From Epiperipatus broadwayi (Eukaryota; Onychophora; Udeonychophora; Euonychophora; Peripatidae): a stretch of DNA of 64,000 nucleotides. Position 1 is the stretch's first letter, and each line of letters starts with the position of its first letter. Positions 24,061 through 36,900 of this stretch are shown one piece after another. Location of the stretch: NCBI GenBank assembly GCA_028023455.1, contig JAQFVV010000032.1:2356001-2420000 (forward strand). The letters run 5' to 3'. The notes below the pieces were generated by a model. It made no database searches and was not told the DNA's origin. It was given only the letters and a program-made list of their open reading frames with translations. A program made the position numbers and the translations under genes.

Positions 24061-24894
24061 GATAGTCGACATAGAAAATGTAATCCAGGCACAAATGATA
24101 GAACGTATAGTATTAACTATATATCAACTAAGGGGCAAAGCATTGCTGTGAGAAATAGGACAATTACATTAGGACAAATTGAGATCAATAAACTACAAGA
24201 ATTGGAGTCAAGGAACCAAGAATTAGCTACCATGCTTAAGAGAAAGACACAATCTGAGCTACAACTCAAGTTACAGTTACAGGAACTGAAAAATTATAAT
24301 TTCAAATTACAAAATCAACTTGAAGAGGAACAGAAAGACTTTAAACAGAAATCAGCTGAACTTGAAGACTGTCAAGGAAGATTGAAGGCTTCTAGACAAC
24401 GAATAACAGAACTAAAACATAGTGTAACCAATACGACCATTTCTAGATGACAATATGAAAAGACGACTAAAGAACTATCAAATGAAGTAGACAAATTAAA
24501 ACTTGATGTTCATAAATGAAATAAATTAAAAGAAGAACTTAAACAAAAAAATTCAGAACTTAGTGAAAAATTAGAAACCAAACTTTCAGAATGTTAGGGT
24601 TTTGAAAGACCGAATGAAGTTTTTAAAAGTAAACTCGCAATGTCAGAATTATCCGAACAGGTAGAGAGTTGGCAGCAGTATGGAATCAAGCTACAAGAAA
24701 AGATTGCCAAAAGTTAAAATGAAATAGACACTTTCAAAGATTTTTTAAAAGAACGGCAAACCTTAGATAGTGAGCTGCCTGACACAAAAACCGAAGAAGG
24801 AAAAATCCAGAGTTTTTCCAAGTGGGAGAAAAAATCACTCAAGGCAGCGAGGAAAAAGAAGAGTTTATGTAATGTTCAAGATTACATTGATTAA
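24001..24894 (+). pseudogene. Zinc knuckle fused in frame to a long coiled coil, inside the LTR element
   Basis: From knuckle 2 the frame runs open to 24447. After four isolated stops (24448, 24517, 24595, 24715) it stays in the same frame to 24894, just before the 3' LTR. The first ~40 residues after the knuckle are low in structure. From about 24160 the sequence is strongly heptad-like and rich in E, K, Q and L ('NKLQELESRNQELATMLK', 'LQLKLQLQELKNYNFKLQ', 'LEEEQKDFKQKSAELEDCQ'). Each stop could come from one substitution, so this was once a single ~300 codon frame. It occupies the place of pol. It could be a captured host coiled-coil gene or a lineage-specific extension; its parent was not recognised. 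Confidence 0.75.
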
Positions 24895-24939
24895 TCGGAA
24901 AAAGGCGTTTTCTGTAGTAAGGACAGATATTGTAAAATA

Positions 24940-25558
24940 TGAAAGTGATTTATCGAAATATTTCTTTTCAAAGACATTTTAAATTTCTAATATTTTAATT
25001 ATAGACATCTTAATTAGTTGTTGTCTGATTCGGCTTAAAATGTAATTAATTGAACCAAACCAATTAAGCAGATAACGTAAGGAATTTAATTAGAAAAACA
25101 CCAATTTAATTACATTCCACCTTAATTTATAAACTAGTATCTCCAGAAAACAAAAGAAACTAAACAAATAAAGGGGGGAGGGTTTGGAAAGAACGCAAGA
25201 GAGAAAAAGAGAGAGAGGTGTGTGTGCGTGCATTGAGTGAATCCTTGGAGAGCATCTGTTGCAAAGGAACAGTGTGGGAATTGCGAATCATCCTATGTTA
25301 AGGAAGGAACAAATTAAGACATAGAAGCTATACATTTGATTATAGTTAGAGTATTCATTATTGTACATACATAGATTACTTTTCTAATACAGCTCGCGGA
25401 AAACAGATTTGTATACATCACACCCTTAACTTGGAACAGTTGAGAACTTGGTCAAAACTATAAACTAGTTAGCGAATTAAACTACTTTGTGAACTGAACT
25501 CTAAACTAGTTTGTGAATTAATATTTGTGCACTGTATTTGATAGCCAACCAATACACA
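24940..25558 (+). repeat. 3' LTR of the gypsy-type element
   Basis: Direct repeat of 22645-23275, with an extra purine/GTGTGT stretch (about 25197-25230) and small deletions. It ends AATACACA. Confidence 0.75.
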
Positions 25559-26322
25559 GCACTGATAACTATATTTTTTTAGAGTTTTCAAACAATTTTA
25601 GCAAAAATAATTTTATATATAATGTTAATGTTGGTATTTAGCAGAACTTCTTGTAATTTAAAAGTTAATGATTTGTTCAAAACCAGATCAATAGACTTTT
25701 TATTTTTTTATTATATGCTTTTATATAACTTTAGTCTTTCTGTCTAGATAAAATCTAATATAAATAAATTTATTCCATTTTGATAATTCTTTGTTAAATA
25801 TATAAAATTAAAAAGTATAAAAAAAATATATATATATATTAAGAAATGCTTTTATTCACATAAATGCATTAAAAAATAAATTTTCAATTTTCATAAGTAA
25901 AAGCATAGGGTATAATTTATATAAAAAGAAATGAGATATATAAAGATAAATAGAAATTAGATACATTTTTTTGAGAATATCTGCTTGCTAACAAGTCTGG
26001 AAAAATTGGCAAAAAGTAGAACTAGGATTATTTTTAAACATAAGGACCCTTTTAACATTTTTATCTTAATATTCTTTGTTGTTCTACTGCTATATATATA
26101 TACACGAAAAAAATATATCTAATTTCTATTTTTGTTAAAATTAAGTGCTGGGTTTTTATTTGTAAAAATTGGGAAATTTTTTTTTTAGTATATTTATATG
26201 AATAAAAGCTTTTCTTTAAAACTTTAAATATTTTTTATTTTATTTACTTAAAAAAAAATTCACAAAAATAGAATTAAAATGCCTATAAGTAATTATAAAT
26301 AATATATAAATTTTAAAACTAC
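25559..26322. other. No gene seen (rest of SGPL1 intron)
   Basis: AT-rich intron next to the SGPL1 penultimate exon. TA tracts near 25825-25840 and 26092-26102. Nothing else recognised. Confidence 0.45.
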
Positions 26323-26443
26323 CATTCCTCCAGCTTGAGCATCTGGATGTGTCATAATCTCTGCTGTACAGTCACGAACATCATTCAGAAAATGGTCGGC
26401 AACACCTTCTTTGGTATGAGGCAAGGTGACACATATATGAATA
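26323..26443 (-). CDS. SGPL1: Sphingosine-1-phosphate lyase, penultimate coding exon
   Basis: On the minus strand this exon follows a T-rich acceptor (CT at 26444-26445 read as AG) and ends ATG before GT (26321-26322). It is 121 nt: one base completing a codon begun upstream, then 40 codons, 'IHICVTLPHTKEGVADHFLN' and 'DVRDCTAEIMTHPDAQAGGM'. The human lyase has the matching order (SIH-x-C-x-T-L, then F-L-x-D-x-R, then IM-x-x-P, G-M, then the A-x-YG-x-AQ of the last exon). Joined to 8762-8884 it gives the last ~80 residues. The catalytic PLP lysine lies further upstream and is not in this window. The preceding exon (expected 'FDIYRL...GWNLN...LQFP'-like) was not found up to 64000. Confidence 0.93.
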
Positions 26444-27658
26444 CTAAAAAAAAAAAAGCAAGGAAATATTATCTTTAGATTTTTGATACATAAAAGTATA
26501 CATACATTACATAGTAGTATTGGCCTTTATCTTAAATTCAATCATATAAATGATTTTAGTCAGCAGACACTGGTTTTCTTTACTTGAAAGAATTATTACT
26601 CAAAAACTGGAGATAATAGTTTGAACTAAATCACTTAAATAATAGATCAAGATAGAAGTCTCCACTGTGGGGAACACACTAATGGAGTTATGTGATGCAT
26701 ATTTTGAATGCATCTAAACATTGAAGCATATCAACTGAACTCATTGTGAAATAGATATTAGAAATATATAATAGCCAACTTCTAAATTATAAACTAATAA
26801 TATAAGATTCATGTGGATTGGTTTCAAAAAAACTTCATTAGTTCTTTAATATAATAAATTATATAATTGACTATATTATATCCACATGCATGTGCACGTT
26901 TCACAATCATTCATATTAGCTATTATATCAAACAGCTATAATGTCCTTCACTACAGAATAAATGTATTCTAACATCTCACTTCACTGTGAATTCAGTAGA
27001 GACTAAAACATTCCCCAAAATTTGGAATACCTAGGCAATTATACAATAGACATATTGTTCATCTCTACAAAACTGTCTTCCAAATTATAGCAAATTAAAT
27101 GTGGAAGGCAATAATCTAAAGTTTTTACTTTGCAGTGAAATGACTAAAATGCTGAACTCATATAAATAATTATGACTAATTATCATCAGTGATAAAAAAA
27201 AGACAAATATATATTTTTACATAATAAAGTTTATTGAAATTTTAATGTTCTGTTTGAGTGTCATTTTAAAAAATGTAGATTTTCACAAACTAAAAGCGAC
27301 TTGATCTCAGACTATATGCATAAAATTGCTTTAGTCTGGTGTTAACAATTAATGCTAAGAAGATACAACTATTAAATAAAGAAACTAAAAAAAATCCATC
27401 GGCTGTTCTGTGAATAAAATTTACAAGATAACACTTGTTCTCATATTAATTTCCAACTTCCCTTTCAATATCAACTAATTTTTCTTTCAGCCTAATAAAA
27501 GTTCTTAAAAAGATTTTAGTTTAACAGTCAATTATACATAAATAATTATACTTACAAATGTTCTTCATATATGTTAGAATTATTTATCAATAAAACTATA
27601 AAAATTTAAATAACATTTTATATACTGTGGTTTAAAACAATGTACTATTCATTCTTTC
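26444..27658. other. No gene seen (upstream SGPL1 intron)
   Basis: AT-rich. I looked for the preceding SGPL1 exon on the minus strand and found no candidate. Confidence 0.45.
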
Positions 27659-27927
27659 TATATCTAAGAATAATACAGATTTTAAACTTCTCCCTCGATA
27701 ATTTAATATACAAATTAAAAAGCGTATGAAACACTTGAACGAGAAGCTATAACGATTCCAAAAATTATTATATGCTAAGCGCTTTTGAGGCCATTTGCTT
27801 CATATTCATAGAGATATGAGGCAAATGGCCTCGAAAGCGCTTAGCATATAATAATTTTTGGAATCGTTATAGCTTCTCGTTCAAGTGTTTTATACACTTT
27901 TTAATTTGTATATTATATCTAAGAATA
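27659..27927. mobile_element. Foldback Penelope terminal sequence flanked by a 14 bp direct repeat
   Basis: Arms of ~105 bp (about 27700-27808 and 27812-27916) are near-perfect reverse complements around a tiny loop. Near the centre each arm carries the GGCCTCGAAAGCGCTTAGC motif that also ends the Penelope fragments at 32.7 kb (CCTCGAAAGCGCTTGGCCC on the minus strand) and, more weakly, at 15.97 kb. TATATCTAAGAATA occurs at both 27659-27672 and 27914-27927. So this is probably two inverted Penelope ends inserted together. It contains no coding sequence. Confidence 0.7.
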
Positions 27928-30900
27928 TAAAAAGAGAGGCTAGTTTAAAATATGGGACTTATTGATCTATATTATTTCACCAGGGATAAAATAGTGAAAG
28001 TTGGCAGACCATGTATTAAAACATTCCCATGTAGTATCTGACTTTTCAAAATCACAAATGCTTTATTACACTTCTAATTGTCTAATATATATCTTTAAAC
28101 CTGAAATTGCTTCAGAGACATACTATCATGCTTTTGGTAGTAATAAATATATCTTTCTTGAAAAAAAAAAAAGCATACAACAATCTACTAAAAAGAAGCA
28201 ATTTAAGAACACTAGAGGATCTAATACTTACAGGTTGGAGCTGTGATGAAATATCCTACATATATCAAGTATTGTATTGTTTTTATTTTCTTTTACCATT
28301 ATAGATATTATTTATCGATTTTATAATAATTTAAAAAAAATCTGAATATTTTACTGGAAAAAAAAAAAAAAAAAGGTTGTGTGCAATATATTTGTGAAAA
28401 CATGATAATTAATTATGACATTTTTAAAAAATTGGATGCTTCAATTAAAATGCAAACTAATAACTTTCATTAGTTTGATTTTTTTTATTAAATCATAATT
28501 ATTTAACAAGAGAAAAAAAAAACCAGAACAAAAAAATCTTAAAAATATTCTGTAATGACAGACAAGATAGTGAAAGTTGGTAATTTTACTCTTTAGTAAA
28601 GCATAAATTTTATAAAATATATATTAATTTTGCTTTGTTAAAATTCAATAAGTGTATGCAATAATACATATGATTCTAATTAGTATTTCTAAAAAAAAAA
28701 AATGTTGTTACAAAATATAATAATACGTGTAGGATATTATATGGCAGCTCTAATAATTTTTAGCATACCTTCTGTTAATATATTACTGCAAGGAGGAGTT
28801 CAGTTACAGCTCCCCCCCCTCCCCCAAAAAAAACAACAACCAAATAAACAACAACAAAAACACTCTAAAGAATAGTTAGTCTTTCCTTAAATATAAAGAT
28901 TTTATATTATACTGAACATATATGATTAAGGTAATTATTAGAAGATTCCATTACTACTGTGTCTGTTTAATAAAAGAAGACATATTGTAAAAAAATTACA
29001 GTAGTGATGATACATTAAGAAGAAATATTGATAACATTTTTAAAACTTGTGGAATTTTTTTTGCAAAAAAAAAAAAAAAGAGTTAATAAAATATGTATAA
29101 AACAATTCATCCTCCAAAATATATAAATACATGATTATCAAATGGTGTTGATCTAAATTAGAAATGGATTGTTAAGATTAATCATATACACTACTAATGC
29201 AAAAGAATGTATTAATCTTTCATTTTTTAAATAAAAATGGCCATATTTTTTAATAAAACATTATAAATGGATAGGTTTATAATAACACGGGTCTTACTAT
29301 AAAAAATTTTGGGGTTTCAGTCTAGGTCTAAAAAACATCCAACTACTTATATTCAAATATCAAATTGATAATTCTAGTCAATAATAGTTAAGATACTCAA
29401 AGTGAAAAATATTATTTTTTAAATAATTATCAACTATAGAAGTTAATAAGCAATTATTTTATCTAGCGCCATGTTTACAATTATTCATTTATTTAACATT
29501 CTCAAAAGGCGCGTGCTCAATTAGCTTGAAAGGCTGATATTTGAGTGTAATATAGAAGTTAATGTTAATTTTCAGATGATGACTTACCTATTATCAAATC
29601 AGTTTGCCTTCCTATTCATCAAAAGGTTCAAAGTAAGAAATATTTTTCCAACTGGTCAAAAAGTATCCAGTCTACTGCATGACTCGGATAAAAAAAAAGT
29701 ATTATCAGAAGAATGATTAATGCTAATTCTGTTACTTAATTATTTTTAAGAAGTCAAATCAATTCTTTTTGTATAATGATGCTGCATTATGGTGTAAGTT
29801 ACTTCCAAATTGTCATCATAATAAGATAGTTTAAAAGTAATTATATCCTTCCAATGTACACCATTCTTTAATGCTAATAGTCAATGAGTAAATTGATCTC
29901 TTTTATTTCATAACTAAGATATCAAGCTAAAATCATACACTTTTTCCAGTATCAAGAACCAAATATTTTTAGTTATGATTTAAATAAAACAACATTTTGG
30001 AACCTAAGTGATGCTATCTTAATTTTGACTATCTTCAGTGATCTGATAAATATATAAATAATAAAAAGATGGGTAACATTTTCTGGTACTTTATCCCATA
30101 TGTACAAAGATATTCAACAAAAGAACTGAACTTTTATAACTTATGATGTAAATCTTACCTGTCTTTTTATTATTTATACATGACATTAATAATAATACAA
30201 TCAACCCACTTAATTCAAAGCAAGAACCATCATGATTCATTAGATTACACACTTACTTTTGTCACAAGAGTATTTTCCACTAAATATGATGTAAAAGAAT
30301 ATAACTTTGCTGAGAGTAATGTCAAGGAGACTCAAAATTGTAAAATATATGCTACAAGCAAAAACAAACAAAAAAAAAATCTAAATCTACATTCTGTAGA
30401 AAAGTTCTGAAAAATGTTATTAAAAAACAACTCTTGAATAACTGAAACATGCAGAAAAAAAAAAAGAGTCAAAGAAATAGACATAAGTGTGTCCTATATA
30501 ACTACTAATTATTGGAGGATCATGAAAAAGAAAAAAAAAATAAATCCACACAACTCTTAATAAGATCACTCATTAAATGTAGCAATGGCAAGTTTATCTG
30601 TAAACATAATTTTATGAGGATGCAGTATGAATTTTAAGTGCTCCTAATTAAATCATAAGCATTATATGTATCTGAATGCTTTAAATATAAAAAGTTTGAA
30701 CAACCATATTATTTCTTCAATAACTTAATTGTTAAGATTCTGACTAGTACAGTCTCAATCAAATCAATCTCGACTTTGCAAAATCAAAATAATTTCTAAC
30801 ATTTCCTTTTAGAATCTCAATAGGAGGTTGTGGTTAACATTGTCATCTCAATTCAAATCAAATAAGTCTGCAGCATTTGATACTATATGTTACAAAAATA

Positions 30901-32629
30901 ATTAAAGCAATGATTAGCAGTGCTACAGTTGTAATTTCATGCAATGTGAAAAAGTAAATATCTTATTATTTCTTTGAAAATGTAACATTAAATTAAAATT
31001 CTCAAACCACATAAGAAAAAATGGGAAGGGGGTGGGCATTCAACAATATTGTAACTACTCTTGTTCTCTCTGTATTCACAATTAATACTTTAAACAAGAA
31101 AATCACTTCCAAACAAAAGGTATACTATATCTAATTTCTCAAGGCTTACTGAGATGCTATTTTTAGCCAGAGATTAAAATTACTATTAAAATATCATAAC
31201 AAAATCTTGATCTTTTGAGAAAAGATATGATATTGTTCAGACTTAACAGCCAATCAGCCCAGAACATAGCAATTCCTAAAAGGTATGAGATTTGTTATAA
31301 ACATATTACAAATTATATTTTTTAAAATCAATTATCTTATCTTTCATTCACATCTTCAGCATTTACTATATCTTAATATTTATCCACTAGAGAAGTTAAG
31401 GGACCATCTTGTGAAATATAGAATGTTTAGAAAATCACGTTTAATTATTTTAATGGTTGCCTTTAATTCATAAATTATCTTCAATCAATCATTATAATGA
31501 GATCATTTAAAAGTAATTACATTCTTTCAATGCATGACAATCTCTAATACTAATAATCAATGAGTAAATTAATCCTTTTTGTTTTATAACTCAGATATTA
31601 GGTTAAAATCATATTCACTTACATTTTTTCAGATTATTTTACTTATACATACTGTTAATTTAATGAGGAAAATATACTGAATGTTCTTTATGCAGTTTTT
31701 AATGAAGAATTTTCACTATTATTCTCTGACTACACAACAATAAATATATTAGACACTTGATTTAAAATGAGGCAAATATTTGAAAGGACATCTTTTAAAA
31801 AAATACTAATATAGCATTGAGTAAGTTTAATGGATATGTTAATTTCTCATCTAAACGTATTTCTAGTTGCTTAAAAAAATGCTGGACAAATTTTTTCATC
31901 TCTCTATACTAATTCAGCAAGACAATGCAATGTCAAGGATCAGAAAGCTAATCTCATTTTCAAAATATTTGTTGAAGCTTATGATTGACTCATCAGTACC
32001 CAATAAGTGCACAACTATATTTATACTGCTATGAATAATGAAAACATTTCAGGTGACATGCTTTGTTATTTTATAATATTTGATAAATAAATCTGGTGCT
32101 TGTCCAAAATTGCTGCTGCATATATTTGTAATATCCATTAAGCTTCTTAATACACTGCCAAACCAAAGATTCACAGAAAAATAGACAGAGTCTGCATTAC
32201 TTTAACTGCTGACCATCTACATGATCTTAAGATATGTTTTTATCCACTTTATAAAATTTACAAACAAGCTGCACAGAAAAGAAATCAAATGATTTCTAAA
32301 TTACATGAAGAAAAGCCAATAAGATTAGATACAAAAGCCATATGAGCCAAAGTAAACCAACAAAAAAATTTCACATTACAAGTATTTAAACAAAATTATA
32401 TCTTTTGGTTCTAATAAACATTTTACCAACACATTATGCCATTTGGGAAAAAATAGTGGTTCATGCAGTGAAGAAAGACTATAAATCTACTGAAGACTTT
32501 GATAAGCTAAAACTTTCTTTCTTCATAGAAATTTGTATTATTAGTTATTAAAAATTGTCCATCAGAATGAATATCACCCTCAAACAATCTATGGGTTTCT
32601 CAATCCTTTTTTTCATAGTGATAGCCTAA
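27928..32629. other. No gene seen
   Basis: 4.7 kb of AT-rich sequence. Only poly-A/T runs, a CCCCCCCTCCCCC run near 28810 and two similar stretches near 29820-29930 and 31480-31610 (both with ATCATAATGAGAT/ATAAGATAG, then AAAAGTAATTA, then 'AATGAGTAAATT'), which look like two diverged copies of a dispersed repeat. The short open stretches here lack any recognisable domain. Confidence 0.45.
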
Positions 32630-33450
32630 AAACGATTTACTCGCTGACGAAGAAGCTTCCAAATAAACAAAACAAGTTTCGCTTAAAACTATTAAATGGG
32701 CCAAGCGCTTTCGAGGTTTGCCCTCATATTCATGGCCGACGAAAGTAATAAATCTTTACGTAGTGTTATTAAATAACAAATATGCAAATATAAATGCAAA
32801 TCAGTTTGACCATTTTTTTGAAATGGAAAAACACGTGTCGCATCTATTGATAGAATTGTTGTCGCAAACAATAAAGAACGCCTCTTTGATCTTTCTTTTA
32901 CAGTCGTTGGTTTCAGGGCATACAATCCTGGGGTTGCCTGGTTCGAACACATGGCCAGTCTGCTTTTCATGTTCCAGAAATATTGAAAAGTTATCGCTGT
33001 TCTTTTTTGCTCTTCTATAGGTATACAAGTGTTGAGCAGCTCTGTTGTGAACAGTGGCCTTAGTTTCCCCATAGTATATGGCTTTGCATCCGGCCTGTGG
33101 ACATGACATGCTGTAAATCACCTGGGGTGTTTGAGATGGGTCTGTTCTATCCTTTGAATTATTAATGAGTCTGTTAGAATTAGGGGGAGTACGAAAACCA
33201 ACCTTAAATTCCCCAGTTAAAAGTCTTTTATTATCTGTTGTGATACTTTGGGAATATAAGGGAGTGTAATTTGAGGCTTATCCTTATTTTTGTGGTTAGC
33301 TATTAGTTTACTGTGAAATTGCTTATAACCACTGCTAGCCTCTCTACTTTTTTTGCAATCTTATAGAAATCTTCTTATCAAAAAGTTGCATCTATAACCT
33401 CCATGTTCTACACATGAGTACAAATTATCATATTTATTGATGATGATAGA
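32630..33450 (-). pseudogene. Penelope-like element fragment with GIY-YIG endonuclease
   Basis: The minus-strand frame 33121-32801 reads 'MIYSMSCPQAGCKAIYYGET', the GIY-YIG core, then 'NRAAQHLYTYRR', 'HEKQTGHVFEPGNPRIVCPE' and 'CKRKIKEAF', ending 'ISKKWSN'. Upstream (33122-33300) the linker 'TGEFKVGFRTPPNSNRLINN' type is legible in the same direction. Past the stop come the element's 3' terminal sequences, with CCTCGAAAGCGCTTGGCCC (about 32699-32717). Penelope-like elements use this nuclease with their telomerase-like RT to insert. The RT is missing here, so the copy is 5'-truncated. The nuclease frame is intact over ~106 codons. Confidence 0.87.
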
Positions 33451-33879
33451 TATTAACACATTTAACATCATTAATATTCTAAACCAGGATCCCCAAAGTA
33501 GAGTTCACAGGCCATATCTTCCTTATACATTTTTTTTAAAATGAATTTATATAGAAAGAAATTAAATAATAATTAAAAAAATAAAAATTATAAAGAATTT
33601 CAATATTTATTTCCTACTTTTTTAAATATAGCAAAATTTTAATTTACCAATAATATTTTAAAAGACAAATTTTCATCTAATAATTAAAGTTCTTCGTTTA
33701 TTTATCCAATAACCAAGAGCTTCAATTTTGTTTTGTGCAATTCAAACATTAAGTTTAAAGGGATGATATTTTATTTTGGTTCAACATTGCCATACAAATG
33801 TTTTATTTTCAGTTTTTTGTTTGATTTTTCTCCAACTTGAATAAAACAGTAATTATGCAATTTTTAAGCAAAGATATTC
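33451..33879. other. No gene seen
   Basis: AT-rich spacer between the Penelope fragment and a SINE. Confidence 0.4.
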
Positions 33880-33974
33880 ATTGGTGGTCGAGAGGTCAGC
33901 AGCTTTACAAGCAGTTGTCTCGGGTTAGCGGGTTTGCTTCCCAGCTGATGCTATGACACATGAGAAAAACAAAA
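33880..33974 (+). mobile_element. tRNA-derived SINE copy
   Basis: TTGGTGGTCGAGAGGTCAGC, then CTTTACAAGCAG, GGGTTAGCGGGTTTGCTTCC and GATGCTATGACACATGAG with an A-rich tail. Same family as 19898-20003, in direct orientation. A few bases are missing in the anticodon arm. Confidence 0.8.
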
Positions 33975-36900
33975 TGTATTTTAAAACTGAAGCTTTTTAA
34001 AAAAAATACTTTTTTTTTTTTTGCAATTTATTATTAAAAATAATTAAATTTAAAATTCAACAATCTCACTTGATGTTGAAAAAAAAAATTGGATGATGAA
34101 TACTGAAAATTTAATTAACTCTGATAATTGAACTATTTTTTTTTTAACAACAATAATAAATGTATGTGTAATATATAATGAAATCATAGTGGTGTTTAAG
34201 AAATATATTTTTAAGTATCACAATATTGCAAGAAATACTGCTATTTAAAATAAATTTCAATGATAGGAATCACATTTTTCATAAAAATATAGTTAGCAAA
34301 TGAGAATATAATTCTTTATAGTTTTTGGGATTCTCAGACATTACTTTCTAGGATTTCTTTACAAAATTAATTTTCTCTAGCCTATCATTCATTAGAACAT
34401 TGCCTATGTGGCTTTTACCAAAAGTTTGGAACTCCTGTTTTAAAGACATTTAAAAAACAACTAGTATTTTACTAAACAATACAAGCAAACAGATTAAAAA
34501 AAACAAAACAATTAAAATTATTATCACTTATGCAACTAATTGCAGAGACAAAAGTATTATTTTCAAGCCTCACATCTTTGGTGGGCATTTCTCTTGGAAT
34601 TGTGAAAATGAATCTATAATAAATTACTTTTTTTAATTGAGAAGTTGCAGAATAAAATCATAATATTCTTGCCCTCTATTTCCATAGAAGTGTGCTCTTT
34701 CTGCATACATGCATTATATCTCAATATATTTGATATGACATTTAAAAGAATAAATGAATGGGAATAACTACATTTGGAGATTGTCTTTATAACTGTTTTC
34801 ACTTGCAATCTTGAGATTTCCAATTTTTATGTAGTTTATGCATTATCTATTCTAAACTGTTTGCCATTAAAGTTAAATAATACTCTGCTTGAATCAGTGT
34901 CACTACTGACTAAGTTGTTGCTTCAATTGTTTATTACTATCTGATCAAAAAGTTAAAACATCATACAGTCAGCTCTTAGACCACCTTACATTTTTGGAAA
35001 ATTTAAAATCCATTTAAATTAATCTTCACTCCCTTAATCCTGATAAAATTTGTTTATCATCTCATAATATCACCTGCGTACTCTTATGAGGAGGAAAACT
35101 CATTATACTTGAAACATATAATCATTATTTCTTTATGGCATATGTTTTGTAAATCAGAACATTGACAGGCTTCTAATCTAAATAGCAATATCAAATTCTT
35201 TGCAACTAACATTGCTATGGTGACTATCTACAAATTGAAAACCATATGATTTTCAAGATGTCAGTTTCACCTTCAACAATAAAATTTATGTTTTAAAACC
35301 AAGAGTCTTAAGGTTTTCTGATAAAGATATAAACAATTTAAGAAAAAAATTGTTAATAATATATACTACATGTTCACTTTAACAAAACATGGCACTGGTT
35401 AGAAACTATTTACTAAGCTAAGTCACAATAATTAAGGTACTCGGGCATAATTTGTTCTAATCTCATTAGTAATATCAATCATGCCAAAAATAATCTAGAA
35501 GAATACATTCAAAAATTAAATATCCACAAACTATTGTAATTAAAATTCTAGGCTTAAACATTTTGCCAGCATCTTTCAATTTTAAAACAATTTAAATCAT
35601 AATGATCTTACCAATGAACTAATTTATATAAAAAATTAAATGTTCATAAGATTAGAAAATTCTTCTGTGTCTATCACTTCCACCAAAAGGAATGAAATGA
35701 AATGTTAATACATGTTTCAATTAGACTATTCAAAAAAAAAAATATATTTTAAGCCCCTAATTATAAATACATATTTAGTCAGATACAAGCGTATTTCTTA
35801 TTTTATATAGTCTTACTGATTACATTATCATCTTTTATTATTTAAGGCAAGTCACATATTGGTACAATATATATATATATATTTAAAAAAAAACCCATAT
35901 CACTCACTACCTATGGACTGTATTTGCACTCCTTACCATTATTATTATTTTTTTTTAAATGATAGATAATAAACTCAGAATAAATTCATCTAAGCCTATG
36001 ACCTATAAATATTTACTCTAAGGATGCATACTAAGTTATCTGAAGAAGACAGACTACGTAATCAAATAATATGAGTACGAAGACTAAAAAACTATACTTG
36101 ATCATCATTGGAGATAGTTCTAAATACTGTAAGCTGCAACATAAAACTTAAATGATCCCATTATATCATTAAGATCTAGTTATAGAAATATAAAATGTAA
36201 ATTTTGTTATTTTACTGTTATGATGTTTAAATTATTAAAATATAAGCTTTTTGAAAAAAATTTGCTTGGCAAAATATTAATATAAAAAAATAAATCTAAA
36301 CTTCTTTACTTTTTATACAAATCAATAATACATTTTCTTCTTTATTTACATTAATACAATACTCATATTTTGATAGTTATATATACATATACAACTATAT
36401 TTTTATTATTTATACATTTTGACATTTTTAATACATATACACACACACACATCAAAATTATCAAATGAATGAATAATTTTCTAGAGATTAATATAAGCAG
36501 TGCAAAAAGAATGAAAAAGTATTGAATATTTACAAATACATGAATTATATATTGAACAAACTTTAACCAGCCAATAAGTTTACATACTCCAAATCCTTAT
36601 CAACATTAACATCACATCAAATTATCACTGCCCCTCTAAGATTATCATTTCAGAACTTGTGAACATTTCTCAGTTGGCTGTAAAAAACATCTGATAGCAT
36701 CCCACTGTAATGTACCCCCCTCCCTCCCTCCCTTAAAATATATATCAAATATCATACTAATTAGATATTAAAATGCAAAATAATTTAGTTATAATCTTAA
36801 TTTTTTAGTAAAAATTTTTGAGTAGAATTGAAATCAATTACAAAGTATTGCCTTAAATATTTATTAATAATCCATTATATAATAATTCAAACATGATAAC

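Larger units (their letters stand above)
22645..25558 (+). mobile_element. Ty3/gypsy-type LTR retrotransposon, degenerate, gag only plus a coiled-coil frame
   Basis: Two direct repeats, about 22645-23275 and 24940-25558, share long blocks, for example 'CATTGAGTGAATCCTTGGAG', 'GACATAGAAGCTATAC' and 'TAAACTAGTTTGTGAATTAA'. Both can be read as TG...CA and differ by scattered substitutions and small indels. The interior is only ~1.66 kb. It has a gag start at 23342, two zinc knuckles, and then a ~290 codon coiled-coil frame. No protease, RT, RNase H or integrase motif was seen. A primer-binding site could lie just after 23276 (TCTGGTGCAGTC), but this is weak. The copy is non-autonomous or deleted, and decayed. 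Confidence 0.85.
8885..26322 (-). other. SGPL1: SGPL1 last intron (17,438 bp)
   Basis: Bounded by GT (26321-26322 on the minus strand) and AG (8885-8886). It is filled with mobile-element relics listed separately: a 3 kb candidate element, LINE, retrocopy, Penelope, retrozyme-like copy, SINE, RTE, inverted-repeat composite and an LTR element. Joining the two exons across it keeps the reading frame and reproduces the family sequence order, so the intron is real whatever the dating of the insertions. Confidence 0.88.

Noticed and set aside
32640-32690. A CTGACGA word (32644-32650) near the Penelope 3' end, as a second hammerhead
   Set aside because: I could not pair it with a properly spaced GAAA box, stem III and cleavage site on the same strand. 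It may be a remnant, but it is not supported as a ribozyme.
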